From Caulobacteraceae bacterium (lineage in GTDB: Bacteria; Pseudomonadota; Alphaproteobacteria; Caulobacterales; Caulobacteraceae), in assembly GCA_947476325.1 (NCBI GenBank), contig CANJPZ010000018.1, forward strand, positions 1-49,525: 49,525 nt of DNA, in the 5' to 3' direction. Made by a program: the position numbers and the translations under genes. Positions 8,808 to 19,400 of this stretch are shown here, piece by piece. Positions within the stretch are counted from its first letter, which is position 1. Every line of letters starts with the position of its first letter. The notes below the pieces were generated by a model. That model did not search any database. It was not told the origin of the DNA and worked only from the letters and a program-made list of their open reading frames with translations.

Positions 8808-8883
8808 CGTCTCGCTCGGATCACCATCGAGGGCAGGCGTCATTGTTATAGGCGCGTGCTTGAGCCCGGGACGCAACCCCGTT

Positions 8884-8912
8884 GTGACGGTTTTCTGACA
8901 GTTTGATGACGG
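8884..8912 (-). promoter_or_regulatory. Pho-box array (three 11-bp-spaced repeats) upstream of pstB
   Basis: Read on the minus strand, three 7-base repeats, CCGTCAT, CTGTCAG and CCGTCAC, follow each other at 11-base spacing, separated by the A-rich tetranucleotides CAAA and AAAA. This matches the PhoB operator design (CTGTCAT repeats on one helix face). The array ends 77 bases before the pstB start and begins 21 bases after the phoR stop. pstB-phoU-phoB therefore probably have a PhoB-activated promoter of their own. Confidence 0.75.
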
Positions 8913-8932
8913 GCGGCGGCGAGGGGCGTGAT

Positions 8933-10051
8933 TCAGACTTGCGGGAAGTAGGCCGTGAAGGTCGCGCCGCGCCCTTCGGCGCTTTCGACGAACAGGCCGC
9001 CGTGGTGGCGATTGATGATATGCTTGACGATGGCCAGCCCCAGGCCGGTGCCGGTGGTATCGCCGCTCTTCTGGCCGGGCGCGCGGTAGAACCGCTCGGT
9101 CAGGCGGGGCAGGTATTCGCGGGGAATGCCCGGTCCGTCATTGATCACCCGCACGACCTGAAACCGGGCCCCCGAGACGGCGCTGGGCAGCAGAAGCGAG
9201 CGTGACGCGGCGGCCGGATCGCGGGCGGCGGTGATGTCGGCCTGGGCAAGGCCGGTCTCGACCTCGACCCGCACCACACCGGAGGGCGCGGAATGCTTGA
9301 CGGCGTTCTCGACCAGGTTCTGCAGCACCTGGAGGATCTGCAGCGCGTCGCCGACCACGGCCGCGGGCGCATCGCCGTCAACCTTGATGGTCACATCGGC
9401 GGCGGTGGCGATCGGCGACAGGGTCTCGGCCACGTCGCGGGCGCTGGCCAGCAGGTCGACCTCTCCGGTCGGGGGAATGTGTTCATTCAGCTCGATACGC
9501 GACAGGCTCATGAGATCGCCGACCAACCGGACCATGCGCTCGACCTGGGTGGCCATGATGCCGAGGAACTTTTCGCGGGCTCCAGCATCGTCCTTTGCGT
9601 GACCGCGCAGGGTTTCAATGAACCCGGCCAGCGAGGCCAGCGGGGTCTTCAGCTCGTGGCTGGCGTTGGCCAGGAAGTCGGCCCGCATGCGCTCGTTGCG
9701 GCGCGCGTCGGTCTCGTCGCGCACGATGACCAGGGTCAGCCGCCCGCCGTCGTCCTGGGCCGGCAAGGGGCGGACCAGGGCGCGCAAACGCCGGTCCTGA
9801 ACCTCGCCGGCGGTTTCCCACTCGACCTCGCCGCCAGCGGCGCCGGTTAGGGCGGCCTCGACCAGATCCAGCAAATCCGGACGGCGGATCACCTGGGCGA
9901 TCATCGGCTGGGCCTCGATGATCCGGAACATGTCCCGCGCCGCGGTATTGGCCATGATCACCCGCCGGCCGGCCGACCAGGCGTCAGCCCGCACGACCAG
10001 GGCCGGATCTGGCAAGGCGTCGAAGATGGCCGCGAGCGAGGCAGGTGTCAT
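8933..10051 (-). CDS. phoR: Phosphate regulon sensor kinase PhoR-like
   Basis: This histidine kinase would phosphorylate PhoB when phosphate is scarce. The 372-residue protein has an N-terminal PAS-like segment (about 1-115). A HisKA helix follows with H132 in [14 protein letters not shown], then a HATPase domain with the N box LVENAVKHS, the G1 motif NDGPGIP and the G2 motif [11 protein letters not shown]. No transmembrane helix is apparent from the ATG at 10051. E. coli-type PhoR has an N-terminal membrane region, so this form may be cytosolic or tethered through Pst/PhoU. It is first in the phoR-pstB-phoU-phoB order. Confidence 0.9.
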   Translation of the reverse strand: MTPASLAAIFDALPDPALVVRADAWSAGRRVIMANTAARDMFRIIEAQPMIAQVIRRPDLLDLVEAALTGAAGGEVEWETAGEVQDRRLRALVRPLPAQDDGGRLTLVIVRDETDARRNERMRADFLANASHELKTPLASLAGFIETLRGHAKDDAGAREKFLGIMATQVERMVRLVGDLMSLSRIELNEHIPPTGEVDLLASARDVAETLSPIATAADVTIKVDGDAPAAVVGDALQILQVLQNLVENAVKHSAPSGVVRVEVETGLAQADITAARDPAAASRSLLLPSAVSGARFQVVRVINDGPGIPREYLPRLTERFYRAPGQKSGDTTGTGLGLAIVKHIINRHHGGLFVESAEGRGATFTAYFPQV

Positions 10052-10149
10052 TGGCGCAGATTCTGGGCCTATTCGCGCGAAACCGGAAACGCCATTTTCT
10101 CAAAACCGGCCCGGGATGAACTTCACCACCACGCCAGCGTTGTCATCCC

Positions 10150-10410
10150 ATGGCGGCGCATCTGGTCGACGACATCGGTGTCCTGGCGGGACTGTTCGGC
10201 ATTGCCGGATTTGCGCCCCAGATCGTCCGAATTCTGCGCGAGCGGGACGCCCACGCCATCTCGCTGAAAATGTATGCGGCCACGACCCTGGGGTTTGGGC
10301 TGTGGGTGACCTATGGCCTGGCGCAGCACAACTGGCCGATCGTGGGGGCCAATACGTTGATGCTGGCCATGGCGGCGACCATCCTGGCGCTGAAGCTGCG
10401 GTTCAAATAG
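10150..10410 (+). CDS. SemiSWEET-family transporter (PQ-loop)
   Basis: SemiSWEETs are the smallest sugar carriers, dimers of three-helix bundles that facilitate sugar movement across the inner membrane. The 86-residue product has three hydrophobic helices (about 8-25, 40-58, 64-82). Its PQ motif, in GFAPQIVRILRERDA, and the following SLKMYAATT segment are diagnostic of the family. The size is normal. It is divergent from phoR with 98 bases between. The sugar cannot be told from the sequence. Confidence 0.85.
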   Translation: MAAHLVDDIGVLAGLFGIAGFAPQIVRILRERDAHAISLKMYAATTLGFGLWVTYGLAQHNWPIVGANTLMLAMAATILALKLRFK

Positions 10411-10496
10411 GCGCAGCCTCGCAAACTTGTCTTGACGCAACGGCAAGGCCGGGCCGAACTGCAGGCAAAGCAAAAAGCACCCAGGGGGAATTCAAA

Positions 10497-11690
10497 ATGC
10501 AACGCGATCACGGCGCGCCGACACGGCGCCAGGCTCTTAGCATGCTCGGCGCCGGCGCGGCGGCGGCGGCCTTGCCGGGCGCTGCCATCGCCCAGCCGAC
10601 ATTCCCGCGAGGCGCGGTGATCCGCACCCTGCTCAAGGATTTTGCGCCTGAAGAGCTGGCGGGCGGCGCCACGCTGTTCCACGAGCACATGTCGCTTCGA
10701 GACGGCTTCCTGACCGACTGGAATCGCTATGCTGCCGAGGCGCGGACGGCGAACGCCATCCCGGGCGGGGCGGCGGCAGGGCGCGGCGGCGCAGCTCCAG
10801 CCGGCGGCGCGGCAGGCCGGGGCGGTGCGCCGGCAGCGGGACGCGCTGGCGCGGCGCCAGCGCCGGCGCCCGCCATTCCGCAAGGCAATGTGCTGGCCGA
10901 CGAAAAGTTCATGACCGAGGAGATGTCCATCGCCAGGCGCGAAGGCATCGGCTGCATCGTCGACGCCGGCCACCCGGACATGGGCCGTGACGTGGCCTTC
11001 CTGCGCCGGATCTCACAGGCCTCGGGCCTGCCGATCGTGGCCAGCGCCGGCTTCTACACCCAGCCCTTCTATCCGAAGGAGCTGTCAGGTTGGAGCGAGC
11101 AGAAGATCTTCGACGAGGTGATGAAGCAGGTGCGGGCCAACCCGACCGGCGCGCTGGGTGAAATCGGCTCTTGGGACTATATCACCCGCGAAGAGCGCAA
11201 GGTGTTCCGCGCCATCGGCAAGGTACATCTGGCCACCAACATCCCGATCTTCACCCACACGGGCATCCCTGGGAAATCGGCCCTTGAACAGCTCGACCTG
11301 CTTGAGGACGTCGGCGTCGATCCCCGGCATGTGGTCATCGGTCACCTGGGCAATCTCAACGACCCCACCACCGAGATCCAGCGGGCGATCATCCGCCGTG
11401 GCGCCTTCATCGGCTTCGACCGCCAGGGCGGCACAGGCGATGCGTCGGTCTTGGCTATGGCCGTGTCGCTGATCAACGCGGGCTATTCAGATAACCTGAT
11501 GTTCGCCTCGGACCTGTCGTCAACGCGCGAGATGAAACAGGCGGGCGGTGGCGGCTATTCCAAGACGCTCACCGTCTTCGTACCCAAGATCAAGGCGGCG
11601 GGCGTCAGCGACGAGGTGCTGCACAAGATCATGTATGACAATCCGCGCCGCTTCCTGGCGTTCGTACCGAAGATCGCCAGGAGCGCCTAG
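10497..11690 (+). CDS. Tat-exported phosphotriesterase-family hydrolase with a Gly/Ala-rich insert
   Basis: This is an amidohydrolase-superfamily protein of the phosphotriesterase branch, whose members are lactonases and esterases with a binuclear metal site. The start at 10497 follows AGGGGG. A twin-arginine signal (TRRQALSML) predicts export to the periplasm. Metal ligands: HEH at 62-64, H254 (FTHTG), H283 (IGHLG) and D339 (FASDLS). The bridging residue, a carbamylated Lys in classic phosphotriesterases, is E222 (LGEIGSWD), as in the PHP-type relatives of E. coli. Residues about 88-129 are a low-complexity Gly/Ala/Pro/Arg insertion in an early loop. Length is 397 against about 330 usual; the difference is the signal peptide and the insert. 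The substrate is unknown. Confidence 0.82.
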   Translation: MQRDHGAPTRRQALSMLGAGAAAAALPGAAIAQPTFPRGAVIRTLLKDFAPEELAGGATLFHEHMSLRDGFLTDWNRYAAEARTANAIPGGAAAGRGGAAPAGGAAGRGGAPAAGRAGAAPAPAPAIPQGNVLADEKFMTEEMSIARREGIGCIVDAGHPDMGRDVAFLRRISQASGLPIVASAGFYTQPFYPKELSGWSEQKIFDEVMKQVRANPTGALGEIGSWDYITREERKVFRAIGKVHLATNIPIFTHTGIPGKSALEQLDLLEDVGVDPRHVVIGHLGNLNDPTTEIQRAIIRRGAFIGFDRQGGTGDASVLAMAVSLINAGYSDNLMFASDLSSTREMKQAGGGGYSKTLTVFVPKIKAAGVSDEVLHKIMYDNPRRFLAFVPKIARSA

Positions 11691-11811
11691 GCCGCCCGGC
11701 CGGCTTCGGTTCGCGCCGGATTCAAGTGCTGGAGCCCCGCCCTTCGAGGTGGGGCGCCCTAACGTCAGGCTGGACTTTTCGGGCTATTCGTGCCCTTAAA
11801 ACCGGCAAATT

Positions 11812-11825
11812 CAAACAAACGTTTT
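11812..11825. promoter_or_regulatory. Possible fatty-acid regulator operator before the FadB/J-like gene
   Basis: CAAAC, four bases, then GTTTT lies 9 bases before the start codon at 11835. The pattern is one base off the published PsrA/FadR-type TetR operator form (G/C)AAAC-N2-4-GTTT(G/C). A repressor bound here would block both promoter clearance and ribosome access. No such regulator gene is in the window, so the link is inference. Confidence 0.35.
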
Positions 11826-11834
11826 GGGGTAGCC

Positions 11835-13898
11835 ATGACCGCAGTCAACGACGTCGTCGACCTTTCGAATGAAGGCGAAATCGCCGTCATCACCGTCAAC
11901 TCGCCGCCGGTGAACGCCCTGGGCGCCAATGTGCGCGACGGCCTGGCCGCCGCCTTCGAAAAGGCGATCGCCGACGCCTCGGCCAAGGCTATCGTCCTGA
12001 TCTGTGACGGTCGCACCTTCATTGCCGGCGCCGACATCACCGAGTTCGGCAAGCCCCCTCGCGGCGCGCCCCTGGGCGAGGTTCTGAACGCCATCGAGGC
12101 CGCGCCCAAGCCGGTCGTCGCCGCCATTCACGGCACCGCCCTGGGCGGGGGTCTGGAGACGGCTCTGGTCGCTCACTACCGGGTCGCGGTTCCCTCGGCC
12201 AAGGTCGGCCTGCCGGAAGTGAAGATCGGCCTGCTGCCGGGGGCCGGTGGAACCCAACGGCTGCCCCGGATCGTCGGCGTCGAAAAGGCGCTGGAGATGA
12301 TCACCGGCGGTGATCCGATCAGCGCCAAGGCCGCGGCGGCCGCGGGCCTGGTCGATGAGATCGTCGAGGAAGGCAAACTGCGCGAACAGGCCATCGCCTT
12401 TGCAAAAAAGGTCGTCGCTGAAAACCGGCCGCTGAAGAAGGTCCGCGACCTGACGATCTCGCCCGCTCCGGAAATCTTCGCCGCCTTCGCCAAGGCCAAT
12501 GCGAAGAAGATGCGCAACCAGATGGCGCCGCAAAACTGCGCCAAGGCCGTGGAGGCCGCGACCTCGCTGCCCTTCGACGATGGCATGAAGCGCGAGCGTG
12601 AACTGTTCAGCGAACTGGTGACCGGCGATCAGTCCAAGGCCCTGCGCTATGTGTTCTTCGCCGAGCGCGAAGCTGCCAAGATCCCCGATGTTCCGGCCGA
12701 TACCCCCACCCGTCCGATCAAGAAGGTCGGCATGATCGGGGCCGGCACCATGGGCGGCGGCATTTCCATGAACTTCCTCAACGCCGGCATTCCGGTGACC
12801 ATCGTGGAAGTCCAGAAGGAAGCGCTCGATCGCGGCGTCGGTGTCATCCGCAAGAACTACGAGAACACCGCCAAGCGCGGCCGCCTGACCATGGACCAGG
12901 TCGAAGAGCGCATGGGCCTTTTGACCCCGTCGCTGAACCTGGAAGACCTGGCCGACTGCGACCTGGTCATCGAGGCCGTGTTCGAGCTGATGGACATCAA
13001 GAAGGAGCTGTTCGGCAAGCTCGACAAGATCGTCAAGAAGGGTGCGATCCTGGCGTCCAACACCAGCTATCTCAACATCGACGAGATGGCGGCCATGACC
13101 AGCCGTCCGGAAGATTTCATCGGCCTGCACTTCTTCTCGCCGGCCAATGTCATGCGCCTGCTGGAAGTGGTGCGCGGCGAAAAGACCCAGAAGGACGTCA
13201 TCGCCACGGCCATGCAGCTGGCCAAGAAGATCGGCAAGGTCGGAGCCCTGGTGGGCGTCTGTCACGGATTCGTCGGCAACCGCATGCTGTTCCAGCGCAC
13301 CCGCGAGGCCAACAAGCTGGTCGACGAAGGCGCGATGCCCTGGCAGGTCGACAAGGTGCTCTACGATTTCGGCCTGCCGATGGGCCCCTTCGCCATGGGC
13401 GATCTGGCGGGTCTGGATATCGGCTGGAAGGCCGAGGCTAGCACGTCGTCGACCATCCGCGAATGCCTGTGCGAAGCGGGCCGGCGCGGTCAGAAGACCG
13501 GCGCGGGCTATTATGACTATGACGAGAACCGTAACGCCTCGCCCTCGCCCGTGACCGAGAAGATCATCAGCGATCTGCGCGCCAAGAAGGGCATTACGCC
13601 GCGCGCCATCTCCGACCAGGAGATCTTCGAGCGCACCATCTATCCGATGATCAATGAGGGCGCGAAAATCCTCGAGGAAGGCAAGGCCATCCGCGCGTCC
13701 GATATCGATATCGTCTGGCTGAACGGCTACGGCTGGCCGGCCTATCGCGGCGGTCCGATGTTCTACGCCAATCTGGTGGGCCTGAAGACCGTGCTCGACA
13801 AGATGAAGGAGTTCCAGGCGAAATACGGCGATGATTTCAAGCCCTCGGCCCTGCTCGAAAAGCTGGCGGCGGAAGGCAAGACCTTCTCAGACCTGTAA
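11835..13898 (+). CDS. Bifunctional enoyl-CoA hydratase / 3-hydroxyacyl-CoA dehydrogenase (FadB/FadJ-like)
   Basis: This is the multifunctional alpha subunit of beta-oxidation. It hydrates 2-enoyl-CoA and oxidises the 3-hydroxyacyl-CoA with NAD. From the ATG at 11835 ([15 protein letters not shown]) it has 687 residues. The hydratase domain (about 1-190) shows [21 protein letters not shown] and [20 protein letters not shown] with the catalytic Glu pair. The dehydrogenase NAD fold begins near residue 297 with [11 protein letters not shown], and the catalytic His is in [11 protein letters not shown]. The C-terminal domain has [16 protein letters not shown] thiolase gene follows 47 bases downstream, giving a complete beta-oxidation module. 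Confidence 0.93.
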   Translation: MTAVNDVVDLSNEGEIAVITVNSPPVNALGANVRDGLAAAFEKAIADASAKAIVLICDGRTFIAGADITEFGKPPRGAPLGEVLNAIEAAPKPVVAAIHGTALGGGLETALVAHYRVAVPSAKVGLPEVKIGLLPGAGGTQRLPRIVGVEKALEMITGGDPISAKAAAAAGLVDEIVEEGKLREQAIAFAKKVVAENRPLKKVRDLTISPAPEIFAAFAKANAKKMRNQMAPQNCAKAVEAATSLPFDDGMKRERELFSELVTGDQSKALRYVFFAEREAAKIPDVPADTPTRPIKKVGMIGAGTMGGGISMNFLNAGIPVTIVEVQKEALDRGVGVIRKNYENTAKRGRLTMDQVEERMGLLTPSLNLEDLADCDLVIEAVFELMDIKKELFGKLDKIVKKGAILASNTSYLNIDEMAAMTSRPEDFIGLHFFSPANVMRLLEVVRGEKTQKDVIATAMQLAKKIGKVGALVGVCHGFVGNRMLFQRTREANKLVDEGAMPWQVDKVLYDFGLPMGPFAMGDLAGLDIGWKAEASTSSTIRECLCEAGRRGQKTGAGYYDYDENRNASPSPVTEKIISDLRAKKGITPRAISDQEIFERTIYPMINEGAKILEEGKAIRASDIDIVWLNGYGWPAYRGGPMFYANLVGLKTVLDKMKEFQAKYGDDFKPSALLEKLAAEGKTFSDL

Positions 13899-13945
13899 GC
13901 CGTCCCCAGATCAGTCTGATCCATCTCCGGATTTCGAGGAACACC

Positions 13946-15148
13946 ATGCGCGAAGCCGTCATCGTCTCCACCGCCCGCACCCCGATCGGCAAGGCCTATC
14001 GCGGGGCCTTCAACAACACCGATGGCGCGACCCTGGGCGGTCACGCCATCGCCGAGGCGGTCAAGCGGGCGGGTATCGATCCAGCCAGTATCGATGACGT
14101 GGCCATGGGCTGCGCCCTGCAGCAAGGCACGACAGGCAACAACATAGCCCGTCAGGCGGCGATGCGGGCCGGCCTGCCGATCACCGTGTCGGGCATGACT
14201 ATCGACCGTCAGTGCTCGTCCGGCTTGATGGCCATCGCCACCTCGGCCAAGTACATCACCGGCGACGGCGCGACAGTGGCCATCGGCGCCGGTATCGAAT
14301 CCATCAGCCTGGTGCAGAACGAGAAGATCAACCGCTTCCGGGTGGGCGATCCCTGGCTGAAGGAACACATGCCCGAGCTCTATATGAGCATGCTGGAGAC
14401 GGCCGAAATCGTCGCCGAGCGTTATGGCGTAAGCCGCGAAGCCCAGGACGAATACGCCCTGCAGTCACAGCAGCGCACCGCCGAGGCGCAAGGCGCGGGC
14501 CGGCTGAACGCCGAGATCGCACCGATGACCACGGTGATGATGGTGCAGAACAAGGAAACCGGCGAGTTCTCCGAAAAGGAGATCACCATCTCCATGGACG
14601 AGGGCAACCGGCCGCAGACCATGCTGGCCGACCTGCAAAAGCTGTCGCCGGTGTTCAAGGGTGGCCAGCGGATCACCGAAGGCAAGTTCATCACCGCCGG
14701 CAATGCCTCGCAGCTGTCGGATGGCGCAGCGGCCCTGGTGCTCATGGAAGCAAAAGAAGCCTCGCGTCTGGGCCTACAGCCCCTGGGCGCTTATCGCGGC
14801 ATGGCGGTGGCCGGCTGTGGGCCGGAAGAAATGGGCATCGGGCCGGTGTTCGCGGTGCCGAAACTGCTGGAACGCAATGGCCTGAAGGTCGATGACATCG
14901 ACATCTGGGAACTGAACGAGGCCTTCGCCAGCCAGGTGCTCTATTGCCGCGACAAGCTGGGCATTCCCAATGACAAGCTGAACGTGTCGGGCGGCGCCAT
15001 CTCGGTCGGCCACCCCTATGGCATGTCGGGAGCGCGAATGACCGGGCACCTGCTGCACGAAGGCAAGCGGCGCGGCGCAAAGTACGGCGTCGTCACCATG
15101 TGCATCGGCGGCGGCATGGGCGGCGCGGGCCTGTTCGAGATTTACTAG
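13946..15148 (+). CDS. Acetyl-CoA acyltransferase (thiolase)
   Basis: This thiolase is the partner of the preceding multifunctional enzyme and should release acetyl-CoA from 3-ketoacyl-CoA. The 400-residue protein has the nucleophilic Cys in [10 protein letters not shown] near residue 91. The thiolase-2 signature [19 protein letters not shown] carries the active-site His, and the C-terminal Cys is in [10 protein letters not shown]. The NEAFA motif is also present. The length is normal. It shares strand and probably transcript with the FadB/J-like gene. Chain-length preference cannot be told. Confidence 0.93.
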   Translation: MREAVIVSTARTPIGKAYRGAFNNTDGATLGGHAIAEAVKRAGIDPASIDDVAMGCALQQGTTGNNIARQAAMRAGLPITVSGMTIDRQCSSGLMAIATSAKYITGDGATVAIGAGIESISLVQNEKINRFRVGDPWLKEHMPELYMSMLETAEIVAERYGVSREAQDEYALQSQQRTAEAQGAGRLNAEIAPMTTVMMVQNKETGEFSEKEITISMDEGNRPQTMLADLQKLSPVFKGGQRITEGKFITAGNASQLSDGAAALVLMEAKEASRLGLQPLGAYRGMAVAGCGPEEMGIGPVFAVPKLLERNGLKVDDIDIWELNEAFASQVLYCRDKLGIPNDKLNVSGGAISVGHPYGMSGARMTGHLLHEGKRRGAKYGVVTMCIGGGMGGAGLFEIY

Positions 15149-15172
15149 AGGCGGCGGAGCCGCGGTGCGGAC

Positions 15173-16399
15173 CTATGCCGTTTCCGTCAAGGCCGAGTAG
15201 ACCAAGGTGCGAATCTGGCGTCGATTGGGGTATGAGCTGGACGGACCCAGCTGGGTCATGAAGACCACTGCCAGATCCTCAACCGGGTCCACAAAGAAAA
15301 AGGTCGACGCCCAGCCACCCCAGAAGAAATCGCCGGACGTGCCCGGGATCAGGGTTTTAGGCTGGTCGAAGGTGACCGCAAAGCCCAGCCCGAAGCCGAC
15401 ACCTTCGTAGACCGCCTCGCTGAACAGCGAGACGGAGGCCTGGGTCAGGTCGCGACCGCCGGGGATGTGGTTGACGGTCATCAGATCCAGAGTTTTCGGC
15501 GAGATCAGCCGCACCCCGTCCAGCGATCCACGGCCCAGCAACATGCGCACAAATCTCAGATAGTCGGCGCTGGTCGAGGTGAGCCCCCCGCCGCCCGAGG
15601 CAAAATGTGGCGGCTTCAGATAGGCGCTGGTCTGGGGATCATCGAGCAGAACGGTCTCGCCCTTGGGGTTGATGCAGTAGAGCGCCGCCAGGCGATGACT
15701 GTTTTCCGGGGCGACGAAAAAGGCCGTATCGACCATGCCGAGAGGATCGAAAATACGCGTTTGGAGGAAATCCGCGAACGGCATTCCCGATACCTTTTCA
15801 ACAAGATAGCCGAGGACGTCGGTGGAGACGGAATAGTTCCAGACTGATTCCGGCTCGGCGACGAGGGGCAGCTCGGACAGAGCCTGAATGAAGCCGTCCA
15901 TATCGTGTTGACCGTGGGCCCAACCCAGCTTGACAGCGCCGTAGGCTCCGGGGACGCCCGTTGTACCGTGCAGATCGTAGGTCAGGCCGCTGGTGTGGCG
16001 CAGAAGATCAACAATGCGCATGGGTTTGTCGTTCGGGCGGGTCTTGAAGTTTCCCGCCTCGCCGCTTTCGTAGATCCGAAGGTTCTTCCAGAACGGGATG
16101 TGACGATGAACCAGATCGTCGAGGGCGATCTTTCCCTCCTCCACCAGCATCATGAAGGCGATGGCCGTGATCGGCTTGGTCATTGAAAAGATGCGGAAAA
16201 TCGCGTCTTCGCGCAGGGGCGTTCCCCGTTCACGGTCAGCGAGACCCTGGGTGCTTTGATGCACCAGCTGGCCGCGGCGCAGGACGCTGAACTGGGCGCC
16301 CGCATAGCAGCCTGTGTCGAGATAGCGTTCCTTGATGAACGCCGGGATCCTCGCGAGACGTTCGGGATCGATGCCCAGGCTTGCGATGGAGGCGGTCAT
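15173..16399 (-). CDS. Serine hydrolase of the class-C beta-lactamase fold (EstB-like)
   Basis: The 408-residue protein belongs to the penicillin-binding-protein-like serine hydrolases, which include esterases and peptidases as well as AmpC. The S-x-x-K motif is S72-M-T-K75 in RIFSMTKPITA. The Y-x-S/N element is in WNYSVSTDVLG near residue 187. The third motif region is TSGDFFWGGWAS, with WGG in place of KTG, which is usual for EstB-type esterases. No signal peptide is evident, so it is probably cytoplasmic. It lies downstream of the giant TonB receptor but behind a strong terminator. The substrate is not decidable. Confidence 0.85.
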   Translation of the reverse strand: MTASIASLGIDPERLARIPAFIKERYLDTGCYAGAQFSVLRRGQLVHQSTQGLADRERGTPLREDAIFRIFSMTKPITAIAFMMLVEEGKIALDDLVHRHIPFWKNLRIYESGEAGNFKTRPNDKPMRIVDLLRHTSGLTYDLHGTTGVPGAYGAVKLGWAHGQHDMDGFIQALSELPLVAEPESVWNYSVSTDVLGYLVEKVSGMPFADFLQTRIFDPLGMVDTAFFVAPENSHRLAALYCINPKGETVLLDDPQTSAYLKPPHFASGGGGLTSTSADYLRFVRMLLGRGSLDGVRLISPKTLDLMTVNHIPGGRDLTQASVSLFSEAVYEGVGFGLGFAVTFDQPKTLIPGTSGDFFWGGWASTFFFVDPVEDLAVVFMTQLGPSSSYPNRRQIRTLVYSALTETA

Positions 16400-16430
16400 G
16401 ACTTCAAACCTTTCGTTGGGACAAAGAAAA

Positions 16431-16452
16431 AGGGGCGGCCGAAGCCGCCCCT
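16431..16452 (-). terminator. Intrinsic terminator after the EF-hand TonB receptor gene
   Basis: The 9-bp arms AGGGGCGGC and GCCGCCCCT surround a 4-base loop and are followed on the minus strand by TTTTTCTTTG. It sits between the receptor stop (16478) and the serine hydrolase start (16399), so it should end the receptor transcript. Confidence 0.8.
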
Positions 16453-16477
16453 AAATCTAACGTCGAGTTCTTGTTGA

Positions 16478-19400
16478 TCAGAACTTCTTCTGGACGCCGA
16501 CTTTTACAGTCCGGCCTTCCGGTCCAAGCGAACCGAACGGGTTGTAGTTTTCCAGGAACCGTTGATAGGACGGCGCGAGGTTAAAGACGTTGTCGACAGT
16601 GACCGTAAGCGTCGTGTCCTGCGGCAGTTGAACCTGATAGGTGGCCGACGTGTTGGTCTGGCCGCGGTTCTGATAGCCCTTCAGGTCGTTGTAGATGCAG
16701 TTCGGGTTGCCGTTTTGCTCGCCGACCAGGATGTCACCCAGGAGTCCGGCGATATCCTTGTTGGAAACAGGCTGCGGCAGGAACGGAACGCCCAGGCCGC
16801 TTGCAACCGAGTTGCACTTGCTTTGGTCGGCCGGGTTAAGGGTCGTACCCGCGTTGTACGGAGTCCCGTTGATGGCCAGACCCAGACCGCTGTTGTCGAC
16901 GATGCTGCCGCTCCAGCGGGTGGCCATGCGGAAGTTATGCTTGCCCTTGGAATAGTTGAACCCGATGCTGCCGCGCCAGATGTCGGCGTTGACCCCGAAG
17001 CCGTCGTTCAGCGTGCCGATGTTATCGACGCCGGCCTGAATGAAGGTGCCGTAAGCGTAGGTATCGACTTGCTGGCTCTTCAGGTTCCAGGTCATGTCGG
17101 CGTTGAACGACAGCACACCGCCGTAGACCATCGAACGAACACGGTGGTTGGCGTTGAATTCAACACCGGAGCGCACCAGGTCGCCGCCGTTGATCTGGTT
17201 AGGCGAGTTGATCGACAGACCCAGGTCAGAGGCGTCCAGAGCGCTGGCGTTATTGTTCAGGTCAACACCGCTCATATTGAAGGTGGTGATCGTCGGACCG
17301 CCGTCGTTGGCGCCGCAGTTGTAGAAGCTGGTCCCGTCAGTGAACTGAACGAACGGTGCGCCGTCGAACAATCCGCCCGCGCCGTCGTTGCGGAAGAACT
17401 GCTGCAGACGAGGATCTGCGCAGTCAATGGTCTGCGTCAGATCGATGTTCGCGCCGCGGATACGGTTGAAGGTCAGGGCGCGGCCGATTGTAGAGGCCGT
17501 GATACCCGACTGCGGCGAGCCGTTCACCTTGTTGTTGAAGTACTGCACCCGGATCTGGGTAGCACGATCCCGGCTCTGGAAGATGGCGCCGGCTCCCCAG
17601 CTCAGACCGTGTTCCGGGCCAAGCGCAGTGTTCACAAAGAGACGTGACTGGCTGTTAATGTTGACGTCAGCCGCCGTCGTCCCGGTGTAGTAGGCCGATG
17701 TTTGGCTGCTGAAGTTCTTGACGAAGGTCGTTGTGAATCCGGCGTTCTGCAAGATGGGTGCATCGAAGGTCTGGCCGATGTTCGCGACGAAGGCCAGATT
17801 GTCTAAGGCCTGCCATTTGGCGTCCGCCGAGTAGATGCCGCTGCCCCGGAATGAGGGCGCCGCGGGATCCTTGTACTCTTCGTAACGCGCGATGGTGTGC
17901 AGGCTCAGCTTTTGCAGAGCCGGCAGTTGCAGTTCGAAGAAGACCGAGTGGTTGATCGTCGTCTGGTTGCCGCCGCCGATGGGGCTGGAGTTGAAGCCCG
18001 TCGCCAGAGACGCCGTGTTGGTGTTCATGAACGTACTCGCCGTACCCGAGCAGGTGCTGGTGGCGTTCACGAGGTTGTTGATGGCCGAGTAGTCGCCAGT
18101 CGCCCGGCGCAGGAACGGACACGGGTTAACCGCGCCGTTCGAGATGTCGCTTCCGAAGGCATCGCGGCTGACGAGGCGATATTGCGTACCCAGAACCCAG
18201 GCGACGGGGCCGCCCGGCAGTTCCCACTTGGTGAATTCACCGTTGACTATGCCCTGGAGCAGGATCTGGTCGGACAGAGACCGGACGTCCCGCGACTGGA
18301 ACATCCAGCGCATCAGTCCCGGCGAGTTTTCCAGACCCGTGCCAACGCCGTAGCCCTGGTAGCTGCCGGTGATGCCGACGGCGGTGCCGGGACCGTCAAA
18401 AAGACCGGCGGCTGACGGGGTGCTCGCACCGACGAAGCCCACGTCGCCGTTGGTGGCCACAAGCTTGGCGCCGTTCAGACGGCTGACGCGTATGGCGCTG
18501 TCGAAGGGGTTGAAGAAGTAGCAGCCGTTGCCAGACGCCAAGCCCGGGTTGAAACCCAGTTGAGCGCGCTGAATGCCCGCACTGGCGGTGTCATAGTCAC
18601 CGCCGCCGCCGGCGCCCACGGTATAGGGCACACCGGTGACCGCCGTCAGGACGCCAGGAGCCGTTTGCAGGACACGCGTTCCCGCGGTTTCCGCAACCGA
18701 ACAGCCCAGATGGTCGGCGCTGAGGTCGTCGAGGTCGGTTCCGAAGCCGTTGAGGGCGCGCTGGAAGCGGTCCGTCATGGCCTGACGGCCCGTGGTCCGG
18801 TTCATGTTACGCGAGTAGTTGGCCTTGACGGTGAAGTCCATCGCCATGCCGAAGTGGTTGCCAAGGTCGCCCTTGACGTCCTGCGTGGTGCTGAACGTGA
18901 CGTTCTGTGAGTTGAAGAACGCCTCTCCGCCCTTGAAGGCCGAATTGTACATCGCAACGAACGGACCGTAGGCGCCGTTGATCAAACCAACCCGTCCATA
19001 AGAGCCCGGCAGGCCGCTTCCGGGCGTGGAGGTGCTCGAAACCGCGCCAAGCGTCGCCGCGACGAAGCTGGGTGTCGTTGTGGAGCTGATGTTGACGATA
19101 ACCGTCGTCGGCGTATTGACCGGCCCGTAACCTTGACCGATCGCGACACCCGAAGCGTTCGTGGGCGTTTGAACGGATGAGAACGCCGCACCGGTTGTGA
19201 TGGTCGACGTCGGAATGAAGACACTCGCGACCGTCGTGCCATACGCACCTGCAACGCTGGTCGAGCCCGGCGTGAAAATGCCGTTCGTGATCGTGCCATT
19301 ACCTTGCGTATAGGCCCGGCCGATGAGCGAGCCGTTCGCCTGACCCGCGTCCGAGACGAACGAGCAGTTGAAGGCCGTGATCGCGCCGGTCGGGCAGCCG

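Noticed and set aside
11734-11755. Hairpin after the phosphotriesterase-like gene as a terminator.
   Set aside because: The stem has a wobble pair, no T run follows, and the gap is short; too weak to annotate as a terminator.
11811-13265. A 484-codon minus-strand open frame inside the FadB/J-like gene.
   Set aside because: It is the antisense of a gene with complete catalytic motifs; no ribosome site and a composition typical of antisense frames.
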